A DNA stretch of 64,000 bases from Roseimaritima multifibrata (GTDB taxonomy: Bacteria > Planctomycetota > Planctomycetia > Pirellulales > Pirellulaceae). The first letter of the stretch is position 1. Every line of letters begins with the position of its first letter. Below are positions 35,182 through 48,101 of the stretch, in pieces. The notes beneath the pieces were generated by a model. The model was not told the DNA's origin, searched no databases, and was given only the letters and a program-made list of their open reading frames with translations. The stretch covers positions 806,001 to 870,000 of the forward strand of contig NZ_CP036262.1 of assembly GCF_007741495.1 (NCBI RefSeq), given 5' to 3'. Made by a program: the position numbers and the translations under genes.

Positions 35182-38100
35182 CTAAAGAGATTTCTGAATC
35201 TGTTCCGCTTGCAATTTCAATGCGGCGTCTTTGGAGTTTTCTCTGATCTTCTTTAGCAAGGCTTCGATTTGAGGTCGGGCCAAGTTGACAATCCCCTGGT
35301 CACTGGCCAGCATCGCCGCGATTCGCACAAGACCGCGGTCGATCGCTTGTTGAGTATCCGAATCGGCTGCGAGCATCGATAGTGGGATCAGTAGCTGGTC
35401 CGCAAGTTGGCAGCGTCCTTGGCGGTTCTTTTGATTCTGAATCGATTGAGTCCATGCGGGACGTTGCTCGACACGTTGGATGGCTTCGTTTAACGAAGGC
35501 AATTCTTCCCCGGTACTCTCCAGCATGGCGTCGATTGCCTGAGCCGCGTTGGGCGATTTTGAACCGATCAGCAATGTGGCTTTTACAATGTCCGCTAAAG
35601 CTCCGGTTTGACGGCGGACTTCGATTTCGGCCAGCCATTGTTGATAAAGATTTTCGGGAATGTCTTGTTCGGCCAGCAAACCAAGCAGGCTGGCGGGAGT
35701 GATCGATGTTCCTTCCGTTTCTGCACCGATTGTGGGAATGACCATCAACGTCCAAGGAACCGTCGGGTCGGAAGATGCAATTTGGTCGTAGATAGGATCC
35801 AATAGTGCCAACCGCTGTTGGGGATCGGTCGCCGCCAAGATCGCAGTCAGTTCTGCAAACGAATCTCGCATGGCCTGAGCCTCGATTTCAGGTAATCGAT
35901 TTTGCAGGCTGTCAGGCTGGAAGTTTCGCAATTGGGCCAGTAACGGAAGCATTGCTTCGATCGCAATCGACGTTTCGCCAGCGTCCCGAGCGGCGGCCGA
36001 GAGTGTCAGCCTTGTTTGCATTCGCTGGATGCCAATCGATGATTTTTCAACGTCTTCCGATGGCAGGTTTCGGACGACTTCCATCAGTTGCATTGCGGCG
36101 GAATCACGGACTTCCGATTGGGCGTGTGCGATTAGTAAAACCAAGCTGGCGGATAGGAGGTCGTTGTCGCTTGCCTGTTCCGCTGCAGCGCTGACTTGCT
36201 GAAGCAGTGCGATCCCCGCAGGCCGCGTCGCTGGCGATTGGATGGCCACATTGGCAACGCTCCAGGCCATCATCGCAGTGGGCAACGTCGGTTGCTCCTG
36301 CTGCATTGCTTGTTCAATCGCAGCAAGTGCATGACGTTCTGAATCGGTGACGGTTTCAGGGGCGGGTCCCACCCTACGGATCGCCGCTGCCAGTAGGTAA
36401 CGAATGCTGTTCTCCGCCAAGTCCGCTTCGTCGTTCGATCGGTTTTGCCACTGTTGATCCAACTGCAACAAAGCTTTTCGACCTTCTTCGGTTTTCGACA
36501 TGTGGTCGATGGTCCAGGTCGCTAGAGACGTTTGCCATGGTCCTTGCTGGATCCTGGGACGAAGCGTCAGCAATGGATCGATCGTCTTGTCTGCCGCGCG
36601 GGGTGAGTCCGGTGAGAAAGCAATTTCTAGATACTGAATCGTTTCGGTTTGCTGGCTGTCTTGAGCGAGTCGTTGTTCAATCGTCTGTGAGCGTGGGATC
36701 CCAAATCGTTCTTTCGTTCGCCATGCATCGAGAGGAAATCTCAGTTGTTCAAACCGCAGTGCGATCGCCTTTCCTTCGCTGGTACGCTGTTCGTCGGTCA
36801 ATTGTCGTCGAGGGACGGCTTGGAATTCTTCCAGCAACCAATTTCGTGCCTTGGCAATATCGTGTTCTTTTAGAAACGCAAACCCACTGGCGGCGACACC
36901 GCCGGCGGTTCCCCGGAATTGGTCATTCAGGTTTGATGCGTCCCGTGCGGTTCGGTAAATTGCCGCGGTAAGATCTTGAGGGAAATCCGGGATCGTTTCG
37001 GTAACCTGTGCTAATTGCCAAGCCCAGGTTCCTGATAGCGCACCCTGCGGGTTTTCAATGGCATTTCGAAGGGTGTTTACCGCATTCGGGTCTTGTGGTT
37101 GCAAGATCGCCAGCCAGCCACTGGCGATCGCTTTTGTCGATGGTTCTGCGACGGCAAGCTTGCTGGCCTTGGTCGCGATCTCCGCTAATTCAGGACGTTG
37201 TTGTAGGCTTTCGAAAATCGGATTCAAACTTCCGAAAAAGTGGCCATCCGCATTTGGTAAACCGGTCTTCCAAACCGGAGCGTCGGGCCGGAAAGATGCC
37301 TGTTCGGCAAAGAAACGTTCGATCGCTGGCTGGGCAATTTTGTTCGCATCCTCTGCCAAACGATTCTTTTTACGCAGTTCAAGCAGGACCGCGCCAAGTT
37401 GTTCGACCGTCGCCCGGTGAAGCATCGCGGCTTGGAATTTGCGTCCCTCTTTCGTCGGCGATTCGATGCCTTGTGGGTCCATGTCAAACAGGCTCTTCAG
37501 CCCGGCGGCTGAGACCGTTGATAGGTCACACTGAGTGATCGCGTGGAAGACTTGATCGCACTGTTGGGCTTGCTGCGCGGCTTGAATAAAGGCTGTGAAT
37601 TGCGGTTCAATAACGCTCGCATCCAGAGCCATTCCATTCAGGAAATGCTCCAGGGCGGCGGTGAAGTTGCGCTGGGCAGCAAGTTTTAAGGCGCTCTCAA
37701 GTTCGATCGCTGCGTCGCCTGAATTGATTCGCCGGTCACGTAGTAGGCGTTGTTGTTGGGCTTTTAGTTCGGCTGCACGATCAAGGTTCCCCGCCATCGT
37801 TTCCAGGACAGCCAATTGTTCCACAAGCGAAGGAACATAGGGATTGCTGGCCAGTCGCTTCTCTAGTTGTTCCGTTACAGCGGACAGCCGCTCTGTTTGT
37901 TTCAGGATTGCGGCAGCCTGAGGTCGCTCATTTGCATCCGCGATTCGGAGCGCGTCGTAGGCAGCTTCGCTGGCAGCCTTTAAATCTCCGTCTTCGAGAA
38001 AGGTTTGTGCTCGCTGCAGTGGTAGTGGGTGGTGGTCGGCGGCGGACGTGGTCAGCGAAAGAAATTGATCGGCCAATGGATCTAATTTCAATCGTTTCAG

Positions 38101-41100
38101 CTGGCCGGTGATGATGCGTTTGGTTTGTGGGTCGAGGGCCATTTGGCGAAGTGCTTGACCCGCTTTTTGCCCTCGGACTGGATCGTCGGTATAGCCTGCC
38201 AGCCGGAGCGCCGTGATAGCCTGCAGACGTAGCAAGACAGGATGCTTGGGATGGGCGTTTTCTAGCCGTTCAATCGCTTGGTCGTGTTGCTGAAGTCGTT
38301 CGAACTGCAGGCCACTGGCGATCTGAAGTTCAGCATCCATCGGGAATTGGGCGGCCAGGTCGGCTAGCAGCCGCGCCGATTCTCCTCGATCGGGTTTCGC
38401 GATCCAGTTTTGCTGGGCCGCAGCGAGGGCTTGTCGCAGTTTTTGTTCGTCCTCCGGTACTTCTGGGTTGGGTGCGGTTAACAGCCGTCCGATTTCGACT
38501 GTCACGTTTGGACTGACCGAATTGAGCAAGGGGATGCAGGCCGCGGCCAAGGGGCGACCGAGTAACGGAGAAGCCGCGTAGGTCTGGTTATCACCATCCA
38601 GCGAGACGCGGGCCAGCGGTTGATTCCAACGTTCCGGGAAATCGGAACGAACGCGTCTCGCAGCCGCTTCGGATGCGAGCATGGTCGCCAGGATTTGAAA
38701 ACGATCTTCGTTGGAAACCTGTTCCGTTCCTGAAAGGACGTTCGCTAGTTTTGCATTGATACGGTATAGCTCGCCCGCTTCGATCAGACTGGAACGGTTT
38801 ATGTGACGTAGTTCCGAACGCCATTGGGGAAGTTGATCCAGGATTGCCTGAGCGGTCCCCTCGGCCAAGTGAACATCGATTGCAGCGGCATACTGTGACA
38901 CCTCGCTCGGTCGTTTCAGGGGCGTCAGCAAACGGTCGGCGGATTCTGGGTCGCCAGCGATGTCATATTCTCGGCTGACCGTGATGATCGTCGAAACATC
39001 CTCACTGTCGATCATGGTGCTTTCCAGCCACTGCAATTGGGGCGGGCTCAAAGGCCAATGATCCGCAGAGAAATCGGTCTTGCGGCTACCGGTACCGCTG
39101 GCGGCAGCTCGATGCCGGATGACTTCCAGAGCGAATTTTTCGCCGTTTGGATCTGCCAACTGTGCAAGTCGAAAAACAATCTGAAAAGCGAGTTGGTGAT
39201 CCTCGGGCCGCGTGGAGAGTGGCTCGCTGGGATATTTCTGGAAATAGATTCGACAAGCAAAATAGGCTTCCCAGAGACGGTTCGGGTCCAAGCAGGATTC
39301 GATGCCAGCGGTCGTGGCCAGGGGCCCCAAGAGGTCGCTTAACGATTGCTGGGAGGATTCTTGTTGAACCTTGATTTGGGTGGCTAGCACCTTGCTAAGA
39401 AAATTCGTTTGGTGTGAGTCCAAGTCCGGCAGGCCGGCTGCAAACATCCCCCATTCATGGTGCGGTAGCGGAGGCATCGCAGAAATCACGATAGCTTGTT
39501 GCAAAACCGCTTGTTCGATCGGAACATTCGATGGGGTGTTGTCATCAAGGAGCGGCTTGAGCGCCGCGATCGCTTCTGCCGGAGCCGGTTGGTCTTGATC
39601 GAGTCGTAGTAGGGCTAGGTACAGACGTACCGTGTGAACGTTCGGGTTCACTTCCAAAGCTCGTTGGCATACCTTTGCGGCGGTTTCTGGATGCCTGTTT
39701 TCGATCAATCTGCGCAGAAGCCGTTGCAGTTGAAAATCGTCTTGGCTGCCGGCCAGCTGCGACGCGCGAGCTAAGATTTCGGGGAAACGTCCGGCACGAA
39801 CTTGTAGATCGGTCCACTGGCGTTCGGTCTGCGGGCTGGGATCGCTTTCCAGCAAGGCTTGGGTTAACGAAAGCTCTTGTTCCAGGTTTCCACTACGCTC
39901 GGCTAATTGGACCATCCATCGCAGCAATGGAATGTCGTGAGGGCGTTCGATCTGTTCAGGAAGCAGGGTTTGTAATGCGTTCCCAGGATCACCGGCGACT
40001 TCAAGAGCTGTCGCTAATTGCGAGGCAAGGTTTGCATTCGCATGAGCCTCTTCGGCGAATCTAGTGCGAAGTTGTTCCAGCAGTTGCGGAAGTTGTTGAC
40101 GACGATCATAAAGCGGCGATAGGGCTGCGATCGTATCCAGTTTCGCATGTTCGTCCTCAAGCAGGTCCCACTGTTTCCAGTAGGTTTCGATCGCTTCATC
40201 GGTGCGGAAGTCGCGTCCAAATTGATTGGCCAGCTGGCCGAGTGGTGCGGGGCTGCGAGGTGCCGCCGAAACGGCTCGGTTCAATGCTTCATAGCCTGCG
40301 GCCGATTGGTCGGTTTCAAAGCAATGGGTTGCAAGTTCCAGCCAGGGATTGGGATTGTTTGCTTGTTGTTCGGCCACCTGTTTCAGGATTGCGGTCGCTT
40401 CTTTGGTTTGTTGCAGCCGCATGTGCAGGTCAGCGATTCGCGGCAACGCGATGGGGGCAATGCGAGGGTCCAGTTGTTGCCATCGGAGCAGCGTTTCGAT
40501 CGCCAGCGGAAGTTGCTCCGTCTGTTCGTACAGCTGGGCAAGCCGCTCAAGTAAAGGGCTTTCTTCGACGGGGCGTTGGCTTGCTGTTTCCAAGGCCTCG
40601 ATCGCTTCGAACGGCCGTCCGGCGGTTTCTAGCAGGGTTGCATAGCGGAGGATTTCCGTGGGCGGTGCCGACGATAGATCGGTTGTCTCACGGGCCGTTT
40701 GAATCATGGTTGGCAATTGATCAAAAGCTTCTGCCCAGGCAATTCGTGTTTCCCATACACGATCGATTTCAACTTCGGAATCGGCTTCCGCTTGGGCCGC
40801 ATCTAATTGTTCAACGACCGTATCGTTTTCGCCTGCGGCCAATAAACGGCTGGCGATGGTCAGTCGTTGCTGAAGGATTAGTGGTTCGGACTGGCCGGCG
40901 CGGAGGAACGTTTTCAGAGAAGCATCCAGATAGCCGAAGCGATCTTGGATCTCGGCTAAACGAAGCAACGCGGTGGCGCTGTTGTTGTCCGCCGTTGCGA
41001 TTCCCTGCCATGCTTCGAGGGCTTTTTCAGGTTGGTTCCGGTCATCGAAGAACTGTCCTAGTTCTTCATGGAACAGAGAGTTTTTTGGATCCAGTTGAAT

Positions 41101-42420
41101 CGCCAATCGGAAGCGAGATTCGGCTTCCTGGAATTTTTCGATTCTGGCTAATCGATCCGCAACCTGGATTTGAATCAGTGCATCCGACTGACGGTGATCG
41201 GCTAGCAACTGCCAGGTTTTCGCAGCGTTGTCGCGACGTTGTTCCAGGGGGAGTTCATGATCTTTTAAAAGCGCGTCGCCCCATTCTAAAAATGTGTCGG
41301 CAGGGGCTGCGGGCTGGGCAGCTAGTACGGCCCATTGTGCAGCCGCTTCGGCCCAGCGGTTCTGGTGTTCTAATGTTTCGATCAACGTTTCGCGCACGAC
41401 CGTGTCCGCCGGAGATCGCTGTAATAAGGTGCGGAGCGTTTGTTCCGCTGCGGCATACTGCTGAAGCCGGTTTTGAACCTGCCCTAGACGTTTTCCCCAG
41501 TCCAGGTTTTCAGGGTAGTCAACCATTTGAACCGCATAGAAATCGGCCAATGCCTGGTAGCCGCCGTCTGCGAGCAGCATCGCTTCCAGTTGGTCTTGAA
41601 TTTGTTCGGCAAGCCAGCTTCCGGGACGAACCTGGGGAAGCAGTTCAAGCAGAGTTTGTTTGGCTTGGTCTGCCTGTCCATTGCGTTCTAGCAGCCTGGC
41701 GGTAGTCAGGCGGAGGGGGATGGCTTCGACAGGAGAGACGATTCCGGCAAGCTGTTGGTATTGATCAATCGCCGCTGCCAGTCGATCTTGGTCGACCATC
41801 ACCTTGGCAATCCGGGCAAGCACGCTGGGATCCTGCGAGAAGGATGTGCGCAGGTCGGACCAAACGGCCTCGGCCTGGTCATCGTGTTGTTCGAGGTAGA
41901 GCCACTCCCCTAGCAGCAGGGCCATCGCAACTTGCTCACTGCGCGAAGGGTTGCGGGCGAGAGCTCGTCGCATAGCGTCGATGGCACCTTTGCGGTCGCC
42001 TTGTTTTCCCAGCAGCAATGCCAGTTGATAACTAGCGGTCGGATTGGACGGAAGAAGTTGTTCGGCTTGCTGGATGATGGTGGTGGCGTTTGCGGTATCG
42101 TCCTGCCGCAAATGAAGCAATCCAAGCAGCAGCCAGCGTCGACCCGCCTCAGGGCTGTCGTCATCCTCGTCGGGACGCAGGTCTTGCAGTACGGAATCAA
42201 GTGTTCCCGCACTCAAGTGATGCGCATAGTAGCGATCCAGAGCGGTCCCAGGGGCGGGCCGGCGAAGCAATAATTGTTCGTACCGGTCTGCGATCGCAGC
42301 TTGTTTCGCCGCCTCGGCGTCGATTTGAGTCGCTGGTTGGCCAAAGGCTAAATTGCCAAGGCTTGCTGCGGCAGCCCAAAATATCAACAGTATCCATAAA
42401 GCAGGCGTGCGAGAAATCAT
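35182..42420 (-). CDS. Giant exported TPR-repeat protein, 2,412 aa
   Basis: A signal peptide (ALWILLIFWAAAASLGNLAFG) is followed by almost continuous TPR-like helix pairs over the first 1,000 residues (for example RRWLLLGLLHLRQDDTANA, ASYQLALLLGKQGDRKGA, LLHEELGQFFDDRNQPEKA-type units) and degenerate helical repeats to the C-terminus. Gln, Ala and Leu dominate; no catalytic domain, membrane segment or C-terminal anchor is visible. TPR arrays bind peptides or partner proteins, so a periplasmic scaffold is likely but unproven. No frameshift breaks the 7.2-kb frame. Divergent from slyX. Confidence 0.92.
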   Translation of the reverse strand: MISRTPALWILLIFWAAAASLGNLAFGQPATQIDAEAAKQAAIADRYEQLLLRRPAPGTALDRYYAHHLSAGTLDSVLQDLRPDEDDDSPEAGRRWLLLGLLHLRQDDTANATTIIQQAEQLLPSNPTASYQLALLLGKQGDRKGAIDAMRRALARNPSRSEQVAMALLLGEWLYLEQHDDQAEAVWSDLRTSFSQDPSVLARIAKVMVDQDRLAAAIDQYQQLAGIVSPVEAIPLRLTTARLLERNGQADQAKQTLLELLPQVRPGSWLAEQIQDQLEAMLLADGGYQALADFYAVQMVDYPENLDWGKRLGQVQNRLQQYAAAEQTLRTLLQRSPADTVVRETLIETLEHQNRWAEAAAQWAVLAAQPAAPADTFLEWGDALLKDHELPLEQRRDNAAKTWQLLADHRQSDALIQIQVADRLARIEKFQEAESRFRLAIQLDPKNSLFHEELGQFFDDRNQPEKALEAWQGIATADNNSATALLRLAEIQDRFGYLDASLKTFLRAGQSEPLILQQRLTIASRLLAAGENDTVVEQLDAAQAEADSEVEIDRVWETRIAWAEAFDQLPTMIQTARETTDLSSAPPTEILRYATLLETAGRPFEAIEALETASQRPVEESPLLERLAQLYEQTEQLPLAIETLLRWQQLDPRIAPIALPRIADLHMRLQQTKEATAILKQVAEQQANNPNPWLELATHCFETDQSAAGYEALNRAVSAAPRSPAPLGQLANQFGRDFRTDEAIETYWKQWDLLEDEHAKLDTIAALSPLYDRRQQLPQLLEQLRTRFAEEAHANANLASQLATALEVAGDPGNALQTLLPEQIERPHDIPLLRWMVQLAERSGNLEQELSLTQALLESDPSPQTERQWTDLQVRAGRFPEILARASQLAGSQDDFQLQRLLRRLIENRHPETAAKVCQRALEVNPNVHTVRLYLALLRLDQDQPAPAEAIAALKPLLDDNTPSNVPIEQAVLQQAIVISAMPPLPHHEWGMFAAGLPDLDSHQTNFLSKVLATQIKVQQESSQQSLSDLLGPLATTAGIESCLDPNRLWEAYFACRIYFQKYPSEPLSTRPEDHQLAFQIVFRLAQLADPNGEKFALEVIRHRAAASGTGSRKTDFSADHWPLSPPQLQWLESTMIDSEDVSTIITVSREYDIAGDPESADRLLTPLKRPSEVSQYAAAIDVHLAEGTAQAILDQLPQWRSELRHINRSSLIEAGELYRINAKLANVLSGTEQVSNEDRFQILATMLASEAAARRVRSDFPERWNQPLARVSLDGDNQTYAASPLLGRPLAAACIPLLNSVSPNVTVEIGRLLTAPNPEVPEDEQKLRQALAAAQQNWIAKPDRGESARLLADLAAQFPMDAELQIASGLQFERLQQHDQAIERLENAHPKHPVLLRLQAITALRLAGYTDDPVRGQKAGQALRQMALDPQTKRIITGQLKRLKLDPLADQFLSLTTSAADHHPLPLQRAQTFLEDGDLKAASEAAYDALRIADANERPQAAAILKQTERLSAVTEQLEKRLASNPYVPSLVEQLAVLETMAGNLDRAAELKAQQQRLLRDRRINSGDAAIELESALKLAAQRNFTAALEHFLNGMALDASVIEPQFTAFIQAAQQAQQCDQVFHAITQCDLSTVSAAGLKSLFDMDPQGIESPTKEGRKFQAAMLHRATVEQLGAVLLELRKKNRLAEDANKIAQPAIERFFAEQASFRPDAPVWKTGLPNADGHFFGSLNPIFESLQQRPELAEIATKASKLAVAEPSTKAIASGWLAILQPQDPNAVNTLRNAIENPQGALSGTWAWQLAQVTETIPDFPQDLTAAIYRTARDASNLNDQFRGTAGGVAASGFAFLKEHDIAKARNWLLEEFQAVPRRQLTDEQRTSEGKAIALRFEQLRFPLDAWRTKERFGIPRSQTIEQRLAQDSQQTETIQYLEIAFSPDSPRAADKTIDPLLTLRPRIQQGPWQTSLATWTIDHMSKTEEGRKALLQLDQQWQNRSNDEADLAENSIRYLLAAAIRRVGPAPETVTDSERHALAAIEQAMQQEQPTLPTAMMAWSVANVAIQSPATRPAGIALLQQVSAAAEQASDNDLLSASLVLLIAHAQSEVRDSAAMQLMEVVRNLPSEDVEKSSIGIQRMQTRLTLSAAARDAGETSIAIEAMLPLLAQLRNFQPDSLQNRLPEIEAQAMRDSFAELTAILAATDPQQRLALLDPIYDQIASSDPTVPWTLMVIPTIGAETEGTSITPASLLGLLAEQDIPENLYQQWLAEIEVRRQTGALADIVKATLLIGSKSPNAAQAIDAMLESTGEELPSLNEAIQRVEQRPAWTQSIQNQKNRQGRCQLADQLLIPLSMLAADSDTQQAIDRGLVRIAAMLASDQGIVNLARPQIEALLKKIRENSKDAALKLQAEQIQKSL

Positions 42421-42656
42421 GCGTTAGCGTCGATGCGAGGCGGGATCGGATGGAGCGGCGGAGGGTCAAAAGGGTCGATAAGGATCGCGGTGACGCCCGG
42501 AGGCGGGTGACACTATCATACCATGCCGATTCTTTATCCCTAGGTTGCGGTAAAGTAGCGGCAATAGACGCAGGGATTTTCCGCCGAGGCCGCCCCAGGG
42601 CTCGCTAAAATAGCCTGTTTGTATTGATATGAAAAACAACGACGGATAGGAAAGCG

Positions 42657-42872
42657 ATGTCTGACTTGGATTTGCGAATTACGGAACTGGAAATGCAGTT
42701 GGCTCATCAGCAACGGATTTCGGAGCAGTTGAATGAAGTGCTGACCACGCAATCGATGGAGGTCATCAAGTTGACCCGAGTGGTGCAGCGACTGGAAAAC
42801 CAATTCCGAGAACTGCGAGAAACCCCGCGAGGCGAGACCGACATGCTGGACGAAAAACCGCCCCACTATTGA
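42657..42872 (+). CDS. slyX: SlyX-family protein
   Basis: 71 aa. AGGA lies 8 nt before the ATG. SlyX signature: ITELEMQLAHQQRISEQLNEV, an amphipathic coiled coil, and the C-terminal PPHY ending. The function of SlyX is not known; it is a small soluble coiled-coil protein. About 240 bp separate it from the divergent TPR gene. Confidence 0.93.
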   Translation: MSDLDLRITELEMQLAHQQRISEQLNEVLTTQSMEVIKLTRVVQRLENQFRELRETPRGETDMLDEKPPHY

Positions 42873-42965
42873 ACCACCCTCAGCCCCTCATCTGGCGATC
42901 GACTACGATTGTCGCCCGTCGTTTTTTTGAGCATTCACACCTTTTTGATTTTGCATTGAAATCCA

Positions 42966-44330
42966 ATGAAATTCTCGATGTTGTTACTCGGTGCCTTATG
43001 GCTTGTGTGCTTCCCACAGGCGTCGCACGCCAAGAGCCCAAATGTCGTCATCTTGTTGGCAGACGACCTGGGCTATAAAGATGTTGGTTGCTATGGCGGT
43101 CCTGTGAAAACTCCTGCGATCGATGGAATCGCTTCTCGGGGAATGCGGTTCACCGATTTCTATTCGGGCTGTGCGGTTTGTTCCCCTTCGCGAGCCACTT
43201 TGTTAACCGGGCGACATCATATTCGTGCGGGAGTTTACAGTTGGATTCACGATGCCAGTCAGGATTCCCATCTGCTTAAACGTGAGGTTACCTTAGCGGA
43301 GATTCTTAAGGAGGCGGGTTATGCGACGGCTCACGTCGGGAAATGGCATCTAGGATTGCCGACGGATGAGCGTGCCAAACCGACACCCGATCAGCACGGT
43401 TTCGACTACTGGTTTGCAACCGAAAATAACGCGATTCCTAGTCACCGGAATCCCGACAATTTCATTCGGAATGGGCAAGCGGTTGGCGAACTGGAAGGTT
43501 ACTCCTGCCAAATCGTTGCCGATGAAGCTATCCGCTGGTTGGACAACCGAAGCTACGCCAGCGAACCTTTTTTTCTGAACGTTTGGTTTCACGAACCGCA
43601 CGCGCCGATCGCTGCTCCTCCTGAAATCACCCAGACCTATGGTAAAGAAACGGATAAAGCCGCCATCTACTCGGGAACCATCGACAACACGGACAAAGCA
43701 ATCGCCAGGCTGCTGGAAAAACTGGCTGAAATCGACGAACCCGAGAACACTTTGATTATCTATGCGTCGGACAATGGCAGCTATCGCAATGACCGAACGG
43801 GCGGCCTGCGTGGTAAGAAAGGAGTCAACTGGGAAGGAGGGATTCGCGTCCCCGGTATCTTCTCGTGGCCCGGCACGATTCCCGCTGGAACCACGGCAAC
43901 GGAACCTGCAGGCTTGACCGATGTGCTTCCCACAGTCTGCGGCTTGTTGGGCTTGGCGAAACCGGAGGGCGTTCACCTGGACGGTTCCGACCTCTCTCCA
44001 ATCCTTACCGGAAAAACCGGACGGTTCTCCCGTCATCAACCACTCTTTTGGCACCTCCAGAAATCACGCCCGATTGTTGCGATTCGAGACGGAGATTACT
44101 CACTGGTGGCCGATCCAGACTATGAACTTTCCACCAACAACATGTTTCAAGAAGCGTGGATCCCGAGTATCAAAAAGGGTGGCTATACCAATTTTCAGTT
44201 GTTCAATCTTCGCAAAGACCCAAGCCAGACGACCAACATTGCCAGCAAGGAACCTCAGGTCCTTGACCGGATGAAAAAACAGCTGCTAGAAATCAATGCC
44301 AGTATCATGGCCGATGGCAAAAACTGGTAG
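42966..44330 (+). CDS. Exported formylglycine-dependent sulfatase
   Basis: A signal peptide (MLLLGALWLVCFPQASHA) precedes the sulfatase domain: NVVILLADDLGYKDVGCYGG for metal binding, then CSPSRATLLTGRH with Cys72 as the FGly precursor, VGKWHLG, and YASDNGS. 454 aa. It resembles arylsulfatase A/N-acetylgalactosamine-sulfatase-type proteins of planctomycetes, but the substrate is unknown. A rhodanese lipoprotein gene follows 58 nt downstream. Confidence 0.94.
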   Translation: MKFSMLLLGALWLVCFPQASHAKSPNVVILLADDLGYKDVGCYGGPVKTPAIDGIASRGMRFTDFYSGCAVCSPSRATLLTGRHHIRAGVYSWIHDASQDSHLLKREVTLAEILKEAGYATAHVGKWHLGLPTDERAKPTPDQHGFDYWFATENNAIPSHRNPDNFIRNGQAVGELEGYSCQIVADEAIRWLDNRSYASEPFFLNVWFHEPHAPIAAPPEITQTYGKETDKAAIYSGTIDNTDKAIARLLEKLAEIDEPENTLIIYASDNGSYRNDRTGGLRGKKGVNWEGGIRVPGIFSWPGTIPAGTTATEPAGLTDVLPTVCGLLGLAKPEGVHLDGSDLSPILTGKTGRFSRHQPLFWHLQKSRPIVAIRDGDYSLVADPDYELSTNNMFQEAWIPSIKKGGYTNFQLFNLRKDPSQTTNIASKEPQVLDRMKKQLLEINASIMADGKNW

Positions 44331-44388
44331 CAACCATTACCGCACTCCATTTAGTTTTCCCTTCCCTGCTTTAAACAAAAGTAATCCA

Positions 44389-44784
44389 ATGATGCGAACC
44401 ATTTTCGGCTCTCTTGTGTTGGCAATGGCCTTCGGCTGTACGCCCACTAAACCAACCCCTTCAACGCCAGCAGACGATAGCGCCCCTGCCGTGGAATCGA
44501 GCGACGCCGCCTCCGCCGAAAACGATGGCGATGTCTACATCGTTGATGTCCGCAGCCAAGAAGAATGGGACGGGGGGCACATTGAACAGGCCGTCCACAT
44601 CCCACACACCGAAATCGCGGACCGGATCGGTGAAGTCACCTCTGACAAAGATGCCAAGATTATCTTTTACTGTGCCGCTGGTGGCCGTGCTGGTAAAGCC
44701 AAGGACACTCTAGAAGACCTTGGGTTTACCAATGTCGAAAACGGCGGCGGCATTGATGACATGAAAGAACGAGACGGGATTTAA
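44389..44784 (+). CDS. Rhodanese-like lipoprotein
   Basis: ATG 44389 or 44392; the frame upstream to 44296 overlaps the sulfatase stop and is unlikely. Signal with lipobox LAMAFGC, a Pro/Ser/Ala-rich linker, then a single rhodanese domain: VYIVDVRSQEEWDGGHIEQA and the active-site loop IFYCAAGGRAGKA with catalytic Cys. Domain length (about 95 aa) is that of PspE/GlpE-type single-domain enzymes. These transfer sulfur from thiosulfate or persulfides; here it acts outside the cytoplasm. Co-transcription with the sulfatase is likely, though sulfatases release sulfate rather than sulfane sulfur. Confidence 0.9.
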   Translation: MMRTIFGSLVLAMAFGCTPTKPTPSTPADDSAPAVESSDAASAENDGDVYIVDVRSQEEWDGGHIEQAVHIPHTEIADRIGEVTSDKDAKIIFYCAAGGRAGKAKDTLEDLGFTNVENGGGIDDMKERDGI

Positions 44785-44839
44785 TCCAAGCCCGATCAGA
44801 TAAAGCGACTGTGGAAACAGATCGGGTAACCCTTGTGTT

Positions 44840-44850
44840 CCCCCCCCCCC
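44840..44850. repeat. C11 homopolymer tract
   Basis: Eleven consecutive C on the plus strand in the intergenic region after the rhodanese gene. Such a run is unusual in this window and is prone to slippage or sequencing error; no gene reads through it. Confidence 0.7.
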
Positions 44851-44921
44851 GCGACCATCCGCTTGCTTGGAATCGACTTCCTTCGAATGGAAGAAGATTT
44901 GATTGCATCCGCAATTCCTGA

Positions 44922-44952
44922 ATCGCCCGAGCCACTTGCAGCATCGGGCGAT
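44922..44952. terminator. Bidirectional hairpin between convergent genes
   Basis: Perfect 9-bp stem ATCGCCCGA / TCGGGCGAT with a 13-nt loop, 20 nt beyond the end of the RND pump gene and about 140 nt beyond the rhodanese. No clear T-run follows on either strand. Confidence 0.5.
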
Positions 44953-44972
44953 TTGGCAAACGCCGCCAGGTT

Positions 44973-48097
<3,125 letters not shown>

Positions 48098-48101
<4 letters not shown>

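Noticed and set aside
40242-41705. 487-codon plus-strand frame
   Set aside because: It lies wholly antisense to the 2,412-aa TPR gene, is rich in Arg/Pro/Ser as expected of the reverse frame of GC-rich coding DNA, and has no domain.
43350-44054. 234-codon minus-strand frame
   Set aside because: Antisense to the sulfatase at 42966-44330.
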